DNA of 64,000 nucleotides from Rhodococcus aetherivorans (lineage in GTDB: Bacteria > Actinomycetota > Actinomycetes > Mycobacteriales > Mycobacteriaceae): the NCBI RefSeq assembly GCF_011058165.1, contig NZ_JAALEG010000002.1, positions 62,001 to 126,000 on the forward strand. Direction: 5' to 3'. Shown in pieces: positions 1 to 9,228 of the stretch (the stretch's first letter is position 1; the number at the start of each line of letters is the position of its first letter). The notes under the pieces are model-generated. The model was not told the DNA's origin. It did no database searches and saw only the letters and a list, made by a program, of their open reading frames with translations. Position numbers and translations under genes: made by a program.

Positions 1-1256
1 GCGGCCCACCGCCAGTCCCGCCGCACCAGCAGCTGCCACCCACCCCACGCGAGCATCGGCAGCGCCAGCCACCACATCGCCGGGGTGCCCACCAGCATGA
101 CCGCCTTGACGCACTGCTCGCCGCCGCACCCACGGATCTGCTCGCCGTCGGCGAAGTAGTACAGCATCGGGCGCAACCCCATCGGCCACGTCCACGGCTT
201 GGACTCCCAGGGATGCAGGTTGCCGGCCGAGTTCGTCAGCCCCGAGTGGAACTCGAGCACGGAGGCGCTGTAATACCACAGCGACCGCAGGGCGTCCGGC
301 ACGAATGCGAACGCCCCGTCCGTGCCGATCTGACGACCCACCGCGTGCCGGTACACCCCGGTCTCGCCGGCGAACCACGCCCAGAACGTCGCCAGGTACA
401 CCCCGAGCGGCACCACCACCAGCGCGTACAGCGCCGGACCGACGTCGCGCAGCCCGGTGCCGAGCCACGGCCGTTGCACGCCGTAGGCCCGGCGGGCGGC
501 GACGTCGAACGCCACCGACATCAGCCCGAAGAAGGCGATCAGATACAGCCCCGACCACTTGGTGCCCACCGCCAGACCCAGCAGCACGCCGGCTCCGAAC
601 CGCCACCACCGCACGCCCAGCCGGGGACCCCACACCGTGTCGGCGATGCGTCCCTCGGCGTGCACGCGCGCCATGCGTTCCCGCATCTCGTCCCGGTCGA
701 CGATCAGGCACCCGAACGCGGCGACCGCGAACAGCGCCAGGAAGATGTCCAGCATCCCGAGGCGCGACGAGACGAACGTGACGCCGTCGGCGATCAGCAG
801 GATCCCCGCCAGGCCGCCGAGCAGGGTCGAGCGGGTCAGCCGCCGCACGATCCGCACCACCAGCAGGACCAGCAGCGTCCCGGCGACGGCGGCGGAGAAC
901 CGCCACCCCCACCCGTTGTAACCGAACAGCGCCTCGCCGAGCGCGATGAGCTGCTTGCCCACGGGCGGGTGCACGACGAGGCCGTACCCGGGGTTGTCCT
1001 CGATCCCGCCGCCGGTGAGCACCTGCCAGCCCTGCGGGGCGTAGTGCTTCTCGTCGAACACCGGCGTCTTCGCGTCGGTGGGGTAGTGCAGCATCGTGAA
1101 CCGGGTGATCGCCGCGATCGCGGTGACGAACAGCGTCACCACCCAGCCCCGGCCGCGGTCGACCGGACCGAAATCCGGTGCGGGCACCGTCGGGCCCGGG
1201 CTGTTCATCCGGCGGCGGTCCGATGCCACGGCAGGGCGCTCGTCCGTCACGGTCAC
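1..1256 (-). CDS. pmt: Protein O-mannosyltransferase, N-terminal part (cut by window edge)
   Basis: Polytopic membrane glycosyltransferase (GT39/PMT family) that moves mannose from polyprenyl-phosphate-mannose to secreted proteins. About 418 N-terminal residues are visible and the C-terminus lies outside the window. After a short cytoplasmic tail and a first membrane segment comes FDEKHYAPQGWQ; the Asp-Glu pair in the first extracytoplasmic loop is the catalytic hallmark of the family. SRLGMLDIFLALF and several hydrophobic helices follow, as expected for PMT. The start is GTG at 1256, with a second GTG at 1250 also possible. It is divergent from rsmI with only 23 bp between the start codons. 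This pmt/rsmI pairing is the mycobacterial Rv1002c/Rv1003 arrangement. Confidence 0.9.
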   Translation of the reverse strand, partial: MTVTDERPAVASDRRRMNSPGPTVPAPDFGPVDRGRGWVVTLFVTAIAAITRFTMLHYPTDAKTPVFDEKHYAPQGWQVLTGGGIEDNPGYGLVVHPPVGKQLIALGEALFGYNGWGWRFSAAVAGTLLVLLVVRIVRRLTRSTLLGGLAGILLIADGVTFVSSRLGMLDIFLALFAVAAFGCLIVDRDEMRERMARVHAEGRIADTVWGPRLGVRWWRFGAGVLLGLAVGTKWSGLYLIAFFGLMSVAFDVAARRAYGVQRPWLGTGLRDVGPALYALVVVPLGVYLATFWAWFAGETGVYRHAVGRQIGTDGAFAFVPDALRSLWYYSASVLEFHSGLTNSAGNLHPWESKPWTWPMGLRPMLYYFADGEQIRGCGGEQCVKAVMLVGTPAMWWLALPMLAWGGWQLLVRRDWRWA

Positions 1257-1266
1257 GCCCCGATCG

Positions 1267-1272
1267 TAGGCT
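1267..1272 (+). promoter_or_regulatory. Putative -10 (TAGGCT) for leaderless rsmI
   Basis: TAGGCT fits the actinobacterial TANNNT -10 and lies 7 nt before the rsmI ATG. No Shine-Dalgarno sequence precedes that ATG, so transcription probably starts at or next to it. Confidence 0.5.
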
Positions 1273-1279
1273 GAGACGC

Positions 1280-2140
1280 ATGCAGGCAGACAATCCGGGA
1301 CAGGGCCGGCTCGTGCTCGCCGCCACCCCCATGGGCGACATCGGCGACGCCTCGAAACGGCTCCGCGACGCGCTCGGCAGCGCCGACGTCGTCGCGGCCG
1401 AGGACACCCGTCGTACCAGGGCGCTCGCCGCCGCGCTGGGGGTCACCGTCACCGGACGGGTGGTCAGCTTCTACGACCAGGTGGAGGCCGCCCGGACGCC
1501 GGCGTTGGTCGCCGACGTCGAGGCCGGCAAGACGGTGCTGCTGGTCACCGACGCCGGCATGCCGTCCGTCAGCGACCCCGGCTACCGCCTGGTGTCGGCG
1601 TGCGTCGCGGCCGGGCTGCCCGTCACGTGCCTGCCCGGCCCGTCCGCGGTGACCACCGCACTCGCGCTGTCCGCGCTGCCGGTCGAGCGGTTCTGCTTCG
1701 AAGGCTTCCCACCGCGCAAGGCCGGCGCCCGTCGCGCCTGGCTGCAGACCCTCGCCGCCGAGCCGCGCGCGGTGGTGTTCTTCGAGGCCCCGCATCGCCT
1801 CGCCGCGTGCCTCGCCGACGCCGTCGACGTGCTCGGCGGGCAGCGGCGCGCCGCGGTGTGCCGGGAGCTGACCAAGACCTACGAGGAGGTGCGTCGCGGC
1901 ACGCTCGCCGAGCTGGCGCGGTGGGCGGCCGACGGGGCGCGCGGCGAGATCACCGTCGTGCTCGAGGGCGCGTCGGCGCAGATCGCGGAGCCGGCCGAGC
2001 TGGTCGACGAGGTGGAACGGCTGGTGTCGGACGGGGTGCGGCTGAAGGACGCGTGCGCGCAGGTGGCGACGTCCGGGGTGTCCAAACGCGAGCTGTACGA
2101 CGCGGTACTGGCCGCGCGGCAGGACGAGCCGTCGTCGTAG
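1280..2140 (+). CDS. rsmI: 16S rRNA 2'-O-ribose C1402 methyltransferase RsmI
   Basis: SAM-dependent tetrapyrrole-methylase-fold enzyme that methylates the ribose of C1402 in the 16S rRNA decoding centre. The 286-residue product shows the family signatures in order: LVLAATPMGDIGDAS near the N-terminus, AAEDTRRTRALAAALGV, DAGMPSVSDPG, and FCFEGFPPRKAGARRAWL. Length is normal. The ATG at 1280 is chosen because the signature begins about ten residues later. The in-frame upstream extension from 1178 would overlap pmt and has no family similarity. The upstream TAGGCT suggests a leaderless mRNA. The symporter gene follows 33 nt downstream on the same strand. Confidence 0.93.
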   Translation: MQADNPGQGRLVLAATPMGDIGDASKRLRDALGSADVVAAEDTRRTRALAAALGVTVTGRVVSFYDQVEAARTPALVADVEAGKTVLLVTDAGMPSVSDPGYRLVSACVAAGLPVTCLPGPSAVTTALALSALPVERFCFEGFPPRKAGARRAWLQTLAAEPRAVVFFEAPHRLAACLADAVDVLGGQRRAAVCRELTKTYEEVRRGTLAELARWAADGARGEITVVLEGASAQIAEPAELVDEVERLVSDGVRLKDACAQVATSGVSKRELYDAVLAARQDEPSS

Positions 2141-2173
2141 ACTCTGCCCCTTACCGCGCAGCAGGAGGTACGG

Positions 2174-3568
2174 ATGGAGTCGGTGAACGAATTCCTCGTC
2201 GAGGTCGCGTCGGTGGTGTGGGGGCCGTACTTGCTCATACCGCTGCTGCTGGGCACCGGCGTGATCCTGACGGTGCGGCTGCGGGGCGTGCAGTTCCGCA
2301 AGCTGTGGCCGGCCCTGCGGCTCGGGCTGATCATCCGCAAGGACCCGGACGCCACCGAGGGTGACATCTCCCAGTACCAGGCGCTGACGACCGCGCTGGC
2401 CGCCACCGTGGGCGTCGGCAACATCGCCGGTGTCGCCACTGCCATCTACTTCGGCGGCCCGGGCGCCCTGTTCTGGATGTGGGTCACCGGTCTCGTCGGC
2501 ATGGCCAGCAAGTATTCGGAGGCGTTCCTCGGCGTCAAGTACCGCGTCACCGACGCCAAGGGCGAGCAGTCCGGCGGCCCGCAGTACTACCTGGCCCGCG
2601 CCATCCCCAACAAGTTCGGCCTGGCGCTGAGCCTGATGTTCGCGGTGTTCGCCGTGCTCGCCAGCTTCGGCATCGGCAACATGACGCAGGCCAACACCGT
2701 CGCCACCCAGATGGACTCCACCTTCGGGGTGCCCACCTGGTTGTCCGGCATAGTCATGACGGTGCTCGCCGCCGCGGTGCTGCTCGGCGGCATCAAGTCC
2801 ATCGGCAAGGTCACCGCCGGGTTCGTGCCCGCGATGATCCTGCTGTACGTCGGCGCCGGGATCATCGTCCTCGCGGTCAACATCACCGATATCCCGCAGG
2901 CGTTCGCCCTGGTGTTCTCCGACGCATTCACCGGAACCGCCGCGACCGGCGGCTTCATCGGCTCGGTGTTCATGATCGCCCTGCGCTACGGCGTGGCCCG
3001 CGGCATCTTCTCCAACGAGTCCGGCATGGGCAGCGCCGCAATCGCCGCCGCCGCGGCGCAGACCACCCATCCGGTGCGGCAGGGCCTCGTGTCGATGACC
3101 CAAACGTTCATCGACACGATCATCGTCGTGACCTTCACGGGCATGGTCATCATCACCACCGGCGCCTGGAAGTCCGGCGAGCAGGGCGCGGCAATGACCT
3201 CGCTCGCCTTCTCGGACGGCCTCGGCGGCGACTGGGGCAGCTGGATCGTCACGATCTCCGTGGTGTTCTTCGCCTTCTCGACGATCCTCGGGTGGTCGTA
3301 CTACGGCGACCGCTGCGTCGAACGCCTCGTCGGCCGGGGCGGCGTCCTCCCGTACCGGGCGATCTTCGTGCTCGTCGTCTACGTCGGCGCCACCACCGAG
3401 CTCGAGGTGGTGTGGAACTTCTCCGATGTGATGAACGGGCTGATGGCACTGCCCAACCTGGTGGGCCTGCTCGTCCTCTCGGGTCTCATCGCCCGCGAGA
3501 CGAAGGAGTACCTCGCCCGCGATCCGTACCTGCTCGGCGAGAAGGGCAGCAGCACGCCGGCCCGGTAG
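2174..3568 (+). CDS. Sodium:alanine/glycine symporter (AGCS family)
   Basis: Integral membrane transporter of 464 residues, expected to import small neutral amino acids with Na+. About ten hydrophobic segments are present. The AGCS signatures GVGNIAGVATAIYFGGPGA (about residues 80-100) and FSNESGMGSAAIAAAAA (about 278-295) are clear. The start ATG at 2174 has AGCAGGAGG about 6-8 nt upstream. It follows rsmI by 33 nt, so co-transcription is possible though the functions are unrelated. Substrate (alanine or glycine) is inferred from the family only. Confidence 0.88.
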   Translation: MESVNEFLVEVASVVWGPYLLIPLLLGTGVILTVRLRGVQFRKLWPALRLGLIIRKDPDATEGDISQYQALTTALAATVGVGNIAGVATAIYFGGPGALFWMWVTGLVGMASKYSEAFLGVKYRVTDAKGEQSGGPQYYLARAIPNKFGLALSLMFAVFAVLASFGIGNMTQANTVATQMDSTFGVPTWLSGIVMTVLAAAVLLGGIKSIGKVTAGFVPAMILLYVGAGIIVLAVNITDIPQAFALVFSDAFTGTAATGGFIGSVFMIALRYGVARGIFSNESGMGSAAIAAAAAQTTHPVRQGLVSMTQTFIDTIIVVTFTGMVIITTGAWKSGEQGAAMTSLAFSDGLGGDWGSWIVTISVVFFAFSTILGWSYYGDRCVERLVGRGGVLPYRAIFVLVVYVGATTELEVVWNFSDVMNGLMALPNLVGLLVLSGLIARETKEYLARDPYLLGEKGSSTPAR

Positions 3569-3584
3569 GCGCGGCCGGCCGTCG

Positions 3585-3698
3585 CTACGGCGCGGCCGAG
3601 GAGAGCGCGACGATCAGCAACACGGCGACGGCCACGATCAGGGCCGCGACCAACGTGGGCGGAACGCCGTTGACGATCCGGTCGACGAGCTTGTACAC
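3585..3698 (-). CDS. Small single-span membrane protein (37 aa), hypothetical
   Basis: A short reading frame starts at GTG 3698 with GAGGG a few bases upstream. It encodes VYKLVDRIVNG, a proline pair, a hydrophobic helix (LVAALIVAVAVLLIVAL) and SSAAP. The topology is a positively charged amphipathic N-terminus followed by one membrane helix. A longer frame opens at 3872, but the extra N-terminal part is Arg/Gly-rich and looks non-coding. It is convergent with the symporter. No family was recognised; it could be a real microprotein or a chance ORF. Confidence 0.4.
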   Translation of the reverse strand: MYKLVDRIVNGVPPTLVAALIVAVAVLLIVALSSAAP

Positions 3699-3954
3699 GA
3701 TCCCTCGGTTCGGGTCGCGCGCTGCATTCCCTCCGCCTCGGGCGGAACCACCCCTCGTCGGGTTCCGGCCGGTGCGGAGGTGCAGCGCGTCGCGGGGTCT
3801 TCCCGCTCGGGAACAACTCTGTCGGGTATATCCGGGGCGACCAACCGGTTCGCGTGCCGCTCGCGATATCATCCCAGGTCAGGGCTGGTGAGGAGTTTTT
3901 CCGCAGCGGACGATCCGGGCTCTCGAGGGGTGCGGAGCAGGGAGGATGCGGGAG

Positions 3955-6900
3955 ATGGAACCGGCGGACGAGCGAACCGAGGCTGAGCCGCGGCAGGTGT
4001 TCGCCGACCAGCTCCGGATTCTGTTCGCGGCGGCGGGGCGTCCCGCACTCAAGAAGGTCTCCTCCGAGGCGGCGGCCGTCGCCCGCGCCGTGGGCAGCGA
4101 TCGCACCGTGTCGGTGCAGCGGCTCAGCGACTGGCGATCCGGCGCCCGGGTGCCCGCCACCTTCGAGGCGATCCGTCCGGTCCTGGTCGTCCTGATCCGC
4201 GCCGCCCGGGCCCTGCACGCCCAGCCGCCGGCACCCGGCCTCTACTCGATAAAGCGGTGGGAACGGTGGTGGGAACTCGCCCGGGGACCAGCCGGGCGGG
4301 CCCGGGCGGAGACGTCCGAGGCGCCCGCCGCGACGCCGCCCACCGGTGTGCGGCCCTACCGGGGACTCGAGGCGTACCGCGAGCGCGACGCGCAGCTGTT
4401 CTTCGGCCGGAGCCGGAGTGTGCGCGAGCTCGTCGAGACCGTCGTCGCCGCCCACGGGCACGGCATCGTCGTGGTGACCGGCGCCTCCGGCGTCGGCAAG
4501 TCCTCGCTCGTGCAGGCCGGCCTCATCCCGGAACTGTGCCGCGACGGCCGCTGGCGGCCGGTGGTCCTGACTCCGGGGCGGCACCCCGTGGCGCAGCTCG
4601 TCGAGTGCATACCCGAACTCGCCGACATCTCGGACGCGGACGAGCCCTCCGCCGTCGCGCGGCTGCGCGCCGCCGCCGGCCGTCAGGGCAGCTCGGGCCT
4701 GCTGATCGTCGTCGACCAGATCGAGGAGCTGTTCACCCACTGCGAGGACCCGGCCGAACGCTCGGCGTTCCTGGCGCTCCTCGAGCGGGCCGCGACCGTG
4801 GGCGACGGCGACACCCCGATCGCGGTGGTGGCCACGCTGCGGTCGGACTTCTACGACCGGGCCGTGACGTATCCCGTGCTGGCGCGGGCGCTGGAGCGGC
4901 ACAGCAAGACGGTCCAGCCCCTGACCCGCGACGATCTGGTGGAGGTGATCTCCGCACCGGCGCGGCTGCTCGGCCTGCGGTTCGAGCCGGGGCTGGTGGA
5001 GCTGATCCTGCACGACCTCGGCGTGCTGACCGCCGACGACGTCGGCGGGGCGGAGCTGCCGCTGCTGTCCCACCTGCTCGACGCCCTGTGGGAACGCCGG
5101 CGTGGCGGCCACCTGACCGTGGCCGGCTACGGTGCCACCGGCGGGGTGCGCGGATCGATCGCCGCCAGCGCGGAACGCGCGTGGGAGGAGCTCGACGCCC
5201 GTGGCCGCCGCCTCGCTCGCGCGATGCTCGTGCACCTGGTCTACGTGACCGACACCGGCACCGACGTGAAGATCCGGCGTCCGCTGGACCGGCTGCTCGC
5301 CGTCGCCGGAGACGACGTCGACGCGGGGCGCCGGGTGGTCGACCACTTCGTCACCGCTCGCGTCCTCGTCGTCGACGCCGGCAGCGTCGAGCTGCTGCAC
5401 GACGCCGTGATCGACGCCTGGCCGCGCTTGAAGTCCTGGATCCAGGCGGACCGCTCGTACGCGGCGCTGTGCCAGCAGATCGAGGCGGACGCCGCCGGGT
5501 GGGTCGAGGGACGCCGGCACGCGGACCTGCTCTACCAGCGCGGCCGGATGGACCTCGTCGCCGAGCACGAGGCCGGGGACCTCGCGGGGCGGACGCGGCC
5601 CGTCGGCGTCGAGGCCGCGCTGAGCCCGACCGCGGTGGACTTCCTCCGGGAATCGCGGCGGCAGATCCGCCGGCGGACCCGCATCCGCAACGGCGCGATC
5701 GCCGCCCTCGTGCTGTCCACGATCGTCGCGGTGGTGATGGGGACGCTGGCCTGGGCCGGCAAGAACCGCGCGGAGGCCGAGCGCAGTGCCGCCCAGTTCC
5801 AGCAGGTCGTCGCGCTCGCCGACTCCATGCGCGAGAAGGACCCGTCGACCGCGGCCCAGCTGGCGCTCGCGGCGTGGCAGCTGAAGCCGGACAGCGAGGT
5901 CGCGTACTCGCGGCTCGTCGCGACCGAGCAGATGCCGCTGGCGCTGCCTCTCGAAGGCCACAGCGGTCCCGTCTACGGGGTGGCGATCGCGCCGGACGGC
6001 ACGACCCTCGCCTCGGCCAGCGACGACGGCAGCGTTCGCTTGTGGGACCTGTCGGACCGGACCGCCCCGCGGCCGCTCGGAGCGCTGGTGTCGGGCGAGC
6101 CCGAGTATCTGGCATCGGTTTCGTTCAGCCCGGACGGCACCCTGCTCGCGGCGGGTGGGGCGACGGGCGCGGTGTGGATCTGGGACGTCACGGATCGCGA
6201 CCGGCCGGTCGCCCTGCTCACCGCCGAGGTGCTCGTGCCGGAGGTCATCCACAACGTGCGGTTCAGCCCGGACGGCCGGTTGCTCGCCGTGCCGTACGAC
6301 AACGGGTCGGTGGTGCTCGTCGACACGAGCGAACCCCGGACGCGGGGATTTCCCCGCACCGTCCTGCCCGCGCACGGGGCGGCCGTGCGGACCGTGGCGT
6401 TCCACCCCGGCGGCACCGTGCTGGCCACGTCGAGCGACGATCGCTCGGTGCGGTTGTGGGACCTGACCGACCAGGCCGCCGCGCCGCTCGGCGAGCCGCT
6501 GACCGGTTTCCGCGACGTGGCGCATTCCGTCGCGTTCGCCCCCGACGGCCGGACCCTCGCGGTCAGCAGCGACGACGGCGTCCTCACGCTGTTCGACACC
6601 GCCGAGCCCGGGGCGGTACGGCCGGCCGGCCCGCCCGTGCAGGCGCACACCGGTGGGGTGTGGACCGTGGCGTTCGCGCCCGACGGCCGCACCCTGGCGA
6701 GCGCGTCGTGGGACGGGACCGCGAAGCTGTGGTCGATCGACCCGGCGACGCGAGCGGTCGACGAGATGCGGCCGGCCCTCGCCGGCAACGGCGGCGGCGT
6801 CCCGGCGCTCGCGTTCACCCCCGACGGTGCCGCGCTGGTCACCGGCGGTCACGACGGCACCATCCGGGTCTGGACGCTGCCGCGCGGACGCGTCCCGGTC

Positions 6901-7935
6901 GCGGATTCCGCCCTGACCCTCCCGGCGATCGACCGCACCGGCTCGCTCGTCGCGACCGGGGGCTACAACGCCACCGTGCCGCTGTGGCGGATCGGCTCCG
7001 ACGGGCGCTGGTCACCGCTCGGTGCCGTGAACCGCCCGCGACCGCTGGGGGGTGCGGTGACGACCGCCCTGTCTCCCTCCGCCAGCACACTGGCCACGGC
7101 CTCGACGACGGACGGCGAGATCCACCTGTGGGACGTCCGGGACCCCACCGTTCCGCGGCTCTGGGCGAACCCGATCGTCACCGAGACCCGGTTCACGTCC
7201 GAACTCGCATTCGGTCCCGACGGCACCACCCTCGTCACGGGAGACGACGACCACTCCCTCGTGCTGTGGGACGTGTCGGATCCGGCGCGGCCGGCGCCGT
7301 GGGGCGCCCCGCTCGGGGGCCCCACCAACCTGATCCGGGCGGCGGCGTTCGCACCGGACGGCCGGCACCTGGTGGTGGCGAGCGCGGACGGCTCGCTCTA
7401 CGCCTGGAACGTCGCCGATCCCGCGGCCCCGGTCCCGGTGCCGGTGTCGGACGGCCATGCCACCGGCGTCAACGCCCTCGCGTTCAGCGCCGACGGCAAC
7501 GTCCTCGCCACCGGCGGCGACGACCACACGGTCCGCGTGTGGGACCGCGGACCCGACGGGTCGTTCACCGTCCGTCCCGAGGCGCTGCGCGGGCACACCG
7601 GCACCGTCTATTCGGTGTCGGTGACGCCGAACGGCCACGAGGTGGTCAGCGGCAGCGACGACGGCACGGTGCGGTTGTGGCACGTCGGCGACCCGGAGGA
7701 CATGCACCCGGTGGGCGGCCCGATCACCGACGTCGGCGTCGGCCGGTGGCAGGTGGGCTTCCTGCCGGGCAGCAACGCCGTGATCGCGGCGGGTGGCGAC
7801 GGGATGGTGCGCACGTGGGGCCTGGACGTCGAGTCGATCATCGCGCGGATCTGCGCGGCGACGACGGGCCGGATCACCGCATCGCTGCCGCAGTCCGATC
7901 TGCCGGTGGCCGGCCGGACGGTGTGCGGGGGCTGA
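3955..7935 (+). CDS. HTH-nSTAND1 NTPase with C-terminal WD40 propellers
   Basis: Large signalling-type protein (1326 aa). Residues 10-80 form an actinobacterial helix-turn-helix-like region (QRLSDWRSGARVPATFEAI). A nSTAND1-type P-loop NTPase follows: GVRPYRGLEAY, the Walker A GASGVGKS (176-183), and a Walker B-like IVVDQIEELF (251-260). One transmembrane helix lies near 578-598. From about 664 to the end I count about 14 WD40-like repeats, most ending in RLWDL-type blades, enough for two seven-bladed propellers. The NTPase would be cytoplasmic and the propellers on the other side of the membrane if the helix spans it. The start at 3955 is preferred over the ATG at 3946 because GGAGG (3941-3945) is 9 nt upstream of it. 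The last 62 nt overlap the 3' end of pabB on the opposite strand. The ligand and output are unknown. Confidence 0.85.
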   Translation: MEPADERTEAEPRQVFADQLRILFAAAGRPALKKVSSEAAAVARAVGSDRTVSVQRLSDWRSGARVPATFEAIRPVLVVLIRAARALHAQPPAPGLYSIKRWERWWELARGPAGRARAETSEAPAATPPTGVRPYRGLEAYRERDAQLFFGRSRSVRELVETVVAAHGHGIVVVTGASGVGKSSLVQAGLIPELCRDGRWRPVVLTPGRHPVAQLVECIPELADISDADEPSAVARLRAAAGRQGSSGLLIVVDQIEELFTHCEDPAERSAFLALLERAATVGDGDTPIAVVATLRSDFYDRAVTYPVLARALERHSKTVQPLTRDDLVEVISAPARLLGLRFEPGLVELILHDLGVLTADDVGGAELPLLSHLLDALWERRRGGHLTVAGYGATGGVRGSIAASAERAWEELDARGRRLARAMLVHLVYVTDTGTDVKIRRPLDRLLAVAGDDVDAGRRVVDHFVTARVLVVDAGSVELLHDAVIDAWPRLKSWIQADRSYAALCQQIEADAAGWVEGRRHADLLYQRGRMDLVAEHEAGDLAGRTRPVGVEAALSPTAVDFLRESRRQIRRRTRIRNGAIAALVLSTIVAVVMGTLAWAGKNRAEAERSAAQFQQVVALADSMREKDPSTAAQLALAAWQLKPDSEVAYSRLVATEQMPLALPLEGHSGPVYGVAIAPDGTTLASASDDGSVRLWDLSDRTAPRPLGALVSGEPEYLASVSFSPDGTLLAAGGATGAVWIWDVTDRDRPVALLTAEVLVPEVIHNVRFSPDGRLLAVPYDNGSVVLVDTSEPRTRGFPRTVLPAHGAAVRTVAFHPGGTVLATSSDDRSVRLWDLTDQAAAPLGEPLTGFRDVAHSVAFAPDGRTLAVSSDDGVLTLFDTAEPGAVRPAGPPVQAHTGGVWTVAFAPDGRTLASASWDGTAKLWSIDPATRAVDEMRPALAGNGGGVPALAFTPDGAALVTGGHDGTIRVWTLPRGRVPVADSALTLPAIDRTGSLVATGGYNATVPLWRIGSDGRWSPLGAVNRPRPLGGAVTTALSPSASTLATASTTDGEIHLWDVRDPTVPRLWANPIVTETRFTSELAFGPDGTTLVTGDDDHSLVLWDVSDPARPAPWGAPLGGPTNLIRAAAFAPDGRHLVVASADGSLYAWNVADPAAPVPVPVSDGHATGVNALAFSADGNVLATGGDDHTVRVWDRGPDGSFTVRPEALRGHTGTVYSVSVTPNGHEVVSGSDDGTVRLWHVGDPEDMHPVGGPITDVGVGRWQVGFLPGSNAVIAAGGDGMVRTWGLDVESIIARICAATTGRITASLPQSDLPVAGRTVCGG

Positions 7936-9178
7936 GCGCCAGGATGCTGGCAGCCTTGTCGAGGCACTCCTGCCATTCGGCGTCCGGATCGGAATCGATG
8001 GTGATGCCACCGCCGACGCCGAGACCACACGACCCCGGCGTGCCCGCGTCCCCGCCGCCGAACTCGACGGTGCGGATCGCCACGTTGAGCTCCAGCCCGG
8101 CGAGCGGGCTGGCCATGCCCACGGTGCCGCAGTACACGCCCCGCGGCTGCGGCTCCCAGACCCGCAGGAACTCCCGCGCCCGGAGCTTGGGACAGCCGGT
8201 CACCGAGGCCGGCGGGAACGCGGCCCCGAGCAACCGCGCGGTGTCCACACCGGCCCGCAGCGTGGCCGCGACGGTGGACACCAGGTGCCAGACTCCGGGG
8301 GCCGGATGCACCCCGAGCAGATCCGGCACGGTGACGGTTCCGGTCTCGGCCACGCGTCCGAGGTCGTTGCGCACGAGGTCCACGATCATCACGTTCTCCG
8401 CGACGTCCTTGACGGACGCGCGCAGCCGGGCCGGATCCGCGCCGATCGGGAGCGTGCCCTTGATCGGGCTCGACGTCACCCGGTCGTCGTGGCGGGCGAG
8501 GAACAACTCCGGCGACAGCGACGCGACCGCCCCCCACCCGCCTGCGACGTAGGCGGCCCGGGCCGGCGCGGTGCGCTCGATCCCGTCGGCGAAGAAGTGC
8601 AGCGGGCTGCCCGACCAGGCGCCGGTGAAGCGAGTGCACACGCACGCCTGATAGACCTCGCCGGCCCGGATCGCGTCGAGGCACTGCCGCACGCCGCGGC
8701 GATGGGCGCCGCGGTCCGGCGCGGTCCAGTCGATACGCCACGGCGCCCGACCGGAGGCCTCGGGCACCTCGCGGACGGCGGCGGCGAGCCCGGCCGGGCA
8801 CGGCGCGTCGGTGAGGCTCTCGTACCACCAGCAGCCGTCGTGGTCGAGCCGCAGCACGGTGTCCGCCCACCCCCCGGCCGCCCGAGGCAACGCCGGGTGG
8901 GCGGGGGCTCGGTCCGGGTACGCCAGGTAGCCGATCCACCCCCCGCCGACGACCGGCCCGTCGTCGCGGGTGCGCAGGGACGGGCCCTCGCGCAGGACGA
9001 ACGCGTCGGAAGGCGGGGTGGCGACGGCCTCGACGTGGGGCGCGAGGACCGCCGCCGCGCCGAACCACGTGCCGGTCAGTGCGGCCGGCGGGGGCGCTCC
9101 CGCCGCCTCGGCGCGGGCGCCCAGCACCCGCAGCACCTGCGCCGGGCCACCCCCGGCGCCGAGCCGTTCCATCCGCAT
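7874..9178 (-). CDS. pabB: Aminodeoxychorismate synthase component I (chorismate-binding)
   Basis: Converts chorismate plus ammonia to 4-amino-4-deoxychorismate for folate synthesis, normally with the glutaminase PabA. The 434-residue protein has the anthranilate synthase I/PabB C-terminal domain: GEVYQACVCTRF, SSPIKGTLPIG (PIKG motif), NVMIVDLVRNDLGRV, PASVTGCPKLRA and GIGGGI-like GLGVGGGITIDSD. The N-terminal part is shorter and more diverged, as in PabB. The start ATG at 9178 has GGGAGG 8 nt upstream. No pabA or pabC lies nearby. It sits 50 nt downstream of the ECF41 sigma gene on the same strand, and its 3' end overlaps the STAND gene antisense. Anthranilate synthase is the less likely alternative. 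Confidence 0.85.
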   Translation of the reverse strand: MRMERLGAGGGPAQVLRVLGARAEAAGAPPPAALTGTWFGAAAVLAPHVEAVATPPSDAFVLREGPSLRTRDDGPVVGGGWIGYLAYPDRAPAHPALPRAAGGWADTVLRLDHDGCWWYESLTDAPCPAGLAAAVREVPEASGRAPWRIDWTAPDRGAHRRGVRQCLDAIRAGEVYQACVCTRFTGAWSGSPLHFFADGIERTAPARAAYVAGGWGAVASLSPELFLARHDDRVTSSPIKGTLPIGADPARLRASVKDVAENVMIVDLVRNDLGRVAETGTVTVPDLLGVHPAPGVWHLVSTVAATLRAGVDTARLLGAAFPPASVTGCPKLRAREFLRVWEPQPRGVYCGTVGMASPLAGLELNVAIRTVEFGGGDAGTPGSCGLGVGGGITIDSDPDAEWQECLDKAASILALSPRTPSGRPPADRTAAAMR

Positions 9179-9228
9179 GAGCACAGCCTCCCACGGGATG
9201 CCGGGACGGGCCGAATCACACCGGGCGT

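Noticed and set aside
213-1274. Long plus-strand open frame of 353 codons
   Set aside because: It is antisense to pmt, with His/Arg/Pro-rich composition typical of a high-GC shadow frame; the minus-strand translation is a clear PMT.
3379-6852. 1157-codon minus-strand frame
   Set aside because: Shadow of the STAND-WD40 gene; Arg/Pro/Gly/His-biased with no recognisable domain.
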